Part shown: positions 61,800-64,000 of the stretch, piece after piece | How the letters are laid out: every line of letters starts with the position of its first letter | How positions within the stretch are numbered: position 1 is the first letter of the stretch | From: Branchipolynoe longqiensis | Taxonomy: Eukaryota; Annelida; Polychaeta; Phyllodocida; Polynoidae | Reading direction: 5' to 3' | Assembly: GCA_030323885.1 (NCBI GenBank) | Contig: CM059192.1 | Location: 66,418,977 to 66,482,976 of the forward strand | Length of the DNA stretch: 64,000 nt | Translations under genes and position numbers: made by a program | The notes under the pieces: generated by a model | The model's input: only the letters and a program-made list of their open reading frames with translations | Told to the model about the DNA's origin: nothing | Database searches by the model: none

Positions 61800-61890
61800 C
61801 TCATAGCAACTTTATAGCACTGGCCCACTCGGACACCAAGCCACTGGCACCAGGACCCAATATGCCCCCACAGTCACATTATTCTGATAC
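61800..61890 (-). repeat. SINE-A, 5' side after the Gag element
   Basis: CTCATAGCAACTTTATAGCA, CTGGCCCACTCGGACACCAA, GGACCCAATATGCCCCCACA, GTCACATTATTCTGATACTG. It passes directly into the 9-bp satellite instead of the tRNA head. Confidence 0.9.
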
Positions 61891-62775
61891 TGTGCAAAAC
61901 ACATTGCACAAATGACATATATTGCACACATTGCACACATTGTGCATATTGCACATATTACACATATTGCAAACATTGCACATTTGCACACATTGCACAC
62001 ATTGCACACATTGCACACATCGAACACATTGCACATATTACAGACATTACACACATTGTACATATCGCACATAGTGCACACATTGCACATATTGCACATA
62101 TTGAACATATTGCACATATTGTACATATTGCAAATATTTCATACATTGCACACATTGCACATATTGCACACATTGCACACATTGCACACATTGCACATAT
62201 TGCACATATTGCATACATTGCACATACTGCACATATTGCATACATTGCAAACATTGCACACATTTCACATATTGCACACATTGCACATATTGTACACATT
62301 GCGCATATTGCATACATTGCAAACATTGCACATATTACACACATTGCACATATTGCATACATTTATTGCATACATTGCAGACATTTCACATATTGCACAC
62401 ATTGCACATATTGCACACGTTGCACATATTGCACATATTGCACACATTGCACATATTGCACACATTGCACATAGTGCACACATTGCACATAGTGCACACA
62501 TTGCACACATTGCACATATTACACACATTACATACATACATTTCACATATTGCACACATTGCACATATTGTACATATTACACGCATTGCACATATTGCAC
62601 AAATTACACATATTGCACATATTACACACATTGCACATATTACACACATTGCACACATTGCACACATTGTACACATTGCACACATTGCACATATTGCACA
62701 AATCACACATATCACACATATTGCACATATTGAACATATTGTCCATATCGTATATATTGTATACATTTGACATAT
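61891..62775. repeat. 9-bp satellite (TTGCACACA)n, array 2
   Basis: About 95 copies with TTGCATACA, TTGTACATA and TTACACACA variants. Frames of up to 273 residues are artefacts of the 9-bp period. Confidence 0.95.
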
Positions 62776-62822
62776 AGTGCATATGTGATGTATAACGAAT
62801 TATGCGAGTATAAAGATACAGA
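62770..62822 (+). repeat. Junction motif after the satellite
   Basis: CATATAGTGCATATGTGATG, TATAACGAATTATGCGAGTA, TAAAGATA. Same motif family as 2018-2090. Confidence 0.55.
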
Positions 62823-62824
62823 AG

Positions 62825-63550
62825 GGTTAATTATTATTATTATTATTATGTTGTTATACTTTGTAAGACCAACACTATACCAGTGGCTACACCTTCCCTC
62901 CTCGCCTCCAGCGGATGTAGACCAGTGTATATTGCATATACATTAGATGGATTGATTATATTTTATTATATATTACATACAGGCATATATAATATGTGAT
63001 GCTGATGGCGGTGGCAGTGGTTGATGTTTGCAGTATCTGACCATTGCAACAAGTCTATGTTTGCCTGACCTGCCCCACATACTATGTGATGGATGGATTT
63101 TGGCTTTTTTTTGCTTTTTTTTTGTGACAAGTTTTTTATTCTGCCCATAATGTATAAGCTCCTGTGAGGGTGCTTGTTTTCAACGCTGGACAGCTGTGAT
63201 ACTGGATTGGCCTGGTCCCGCACTCAGGAGTGTTTACCTGATCTTTCTTGGGCCAACCTTTGTGGTTTTGGGTGTTAGTAGTTTCTATATTAGCTTTTTT
63301 AAATTTGTCTCCAGAGACAACTATTTGTCCCAACTACTGAAGCAATGATGGGTGCAATTTAACTCTAAACACTCAATTCTCTTCACACTCTCTTATGGAA
63401 GTCCATCCTAATTATCTGATTAGAGCATTGCCTTAGAACAATGGAAATATAGGAAAAACTAACGTGTTGAGAAAATAACTTAGCTATTATATATTATTAA
63501 TTTATTACGTTTATTATAGAAATGATCCAAACACAATTTCGAAGTTCAGG
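62825..63550. other. Unassigned stretch with (ATT)n run
   Basis: ATTATTATTATTATTATTAT at 62830-62850, T-rich TTTGGCTTTTTTTTGC at 63098-63120. No gene or repeat partner recognised. Confidence 0.45.
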
Positions 63551-63552
63551 AA

Positions 63553-63886
63553 AGGTTGGTTGGTTGCTGGAGTTTTAAGTCCTGGCAACATCTAAGGTCA
63601 TATCAGGATGGGTATCGACTTGTGGTAGTGAGCACTCATGGCAACTTTATAGTGTTGCCACACTGGGAAATCAGTCTGCCGACAACTTAACCAAATATCC
63701 CAATCAGTTACATTATCCTGACACTGAGCCAACCAGTCCTTGCCCTATCCTATTCATGCCGAGCGCCTGGCTATGAAGTGACAAGTATCAATTTTATAAG
63801 TCATTGGTTTTACTCGACCTGGAACGGACCTCCCGATCTTCGGCCTGCGAGGACCCCGCTCTATCGATTCGGCCACCGCGCCCGGT
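63553..63886 (-). repeat. SINE-A, full length
   Basis: GGTTGGTTGGTTGCTGGAGT through ATCTAAGGTCATATCAGGAT, CACTGAGCCAACCAGTCCTT, TAAGTCATTGGTTTTACTCG to the head complement CTCTATCGATTCGGCCACCG, CGCCCGGT. No internal deletion. With 55018-55341 it defines the consensus. Confidence 0.95.
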
Positions 63887-64000
63887 TTTTCAGTCAAGTC
63901 ACTGATAATTTGTGCTCCAAAAATCCATATATCACATGTAATTATAATGGATATAAATTGGAAAGTTTTGTTGTGAACAGGAAGTGAAGGAGACCCCCTC

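Noticed and set aside
61912..62733. 273-residue LHTLHILHT frame and similar frames at 59370-59864 and 8-604
   Set aside because: 9-bp tandem repeats with a period divisible by three keep frames open; no evidence of translation.

Overview
The window looks like non-coding, repeat-dense nuclear DNA of a eukaryote, most likely a marine invertebrate. I found no convincing host protein-coding gene, rRNA gene, functional tRNA gene, operon or CRISPR array. The evidence is that almost every kilobase is assigned to tandem satellites, tRNA-derived SINEs, short inverted-repeat transposons (MITEs), LTR-like repeats or decayed retroelement fragments. A repeat at 48717-48862 matches, from memory, one widespread in mollusc and other lophotrochozoan genomes, so a mollusc is my best guess; the species cannot be fixed.

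Layout. 1-1.3 kb: 9-bp satellite. 1.4-5.2 kb: MITEs and SINEs. 5.1-9.3 kb: GGAACCAGCAACTA, GGAGCTATGAACAGG and GGGAGACC arrays. 9.4-11.1 kb: extremely GC-rich, then purine- and pyrimidine-rich DNA. 11.3-17 kb: nested MITEs and SINEs. 17.1-19.1 kb: TG-rich satellite. 20.6-23.2 kb: a Gag-bearing retroelement inside a SINE. 24.3-29 kb: LTR-like repeats, a LINE 3' end and a 34-bp satellite. 29-31 and 34-34.6 kb: ACGT-rich MITEs. 31.8-36.8 kb: CA/TG satellites. 37-46 kb: MITEs, LTR-like repeats and an RNase H relic. 47.6-48.6 kb: 83-bp satellite. 48.7-56 kb: SINEs, MITEs and an LTR inserted in a SINE. 57-59.1 kb: C-rich tract, promoter-like island and 12-bp array. 59.4-62.8 kb: two 9-bp arrays flanking a second Gag element, again inside a SINE. 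The window ends with a near full-length SINE.

The unifying element is a SINE of about 330 bp (SINE-A) with a tRNA-like head (ACCAGACGGGATGGCCGAAT, then a B box like GGTTCGAATCC). Over twenty copies or fragments are present. A second type (SINE-B, four copies) shares head and body but has a different 3' tail. SINE-A repeatedly hosts other elements: two Gag-element insertions sit at the same SINE position, in the same relative orientation, with matching flanking duplications. This apparent site-specific targeting is the most interesting observation. Also notable are a palindromic core shared by five ACGT-rich elements, satellites that seem to have grown out of SINE sequence, and an LTR-like repeat with an open frame preserved in three copies.

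All coordinates and alignments were made by eye; repeat boundaries are good to a few bases where terminal repeats are visible and to tens of bases elsewhere.
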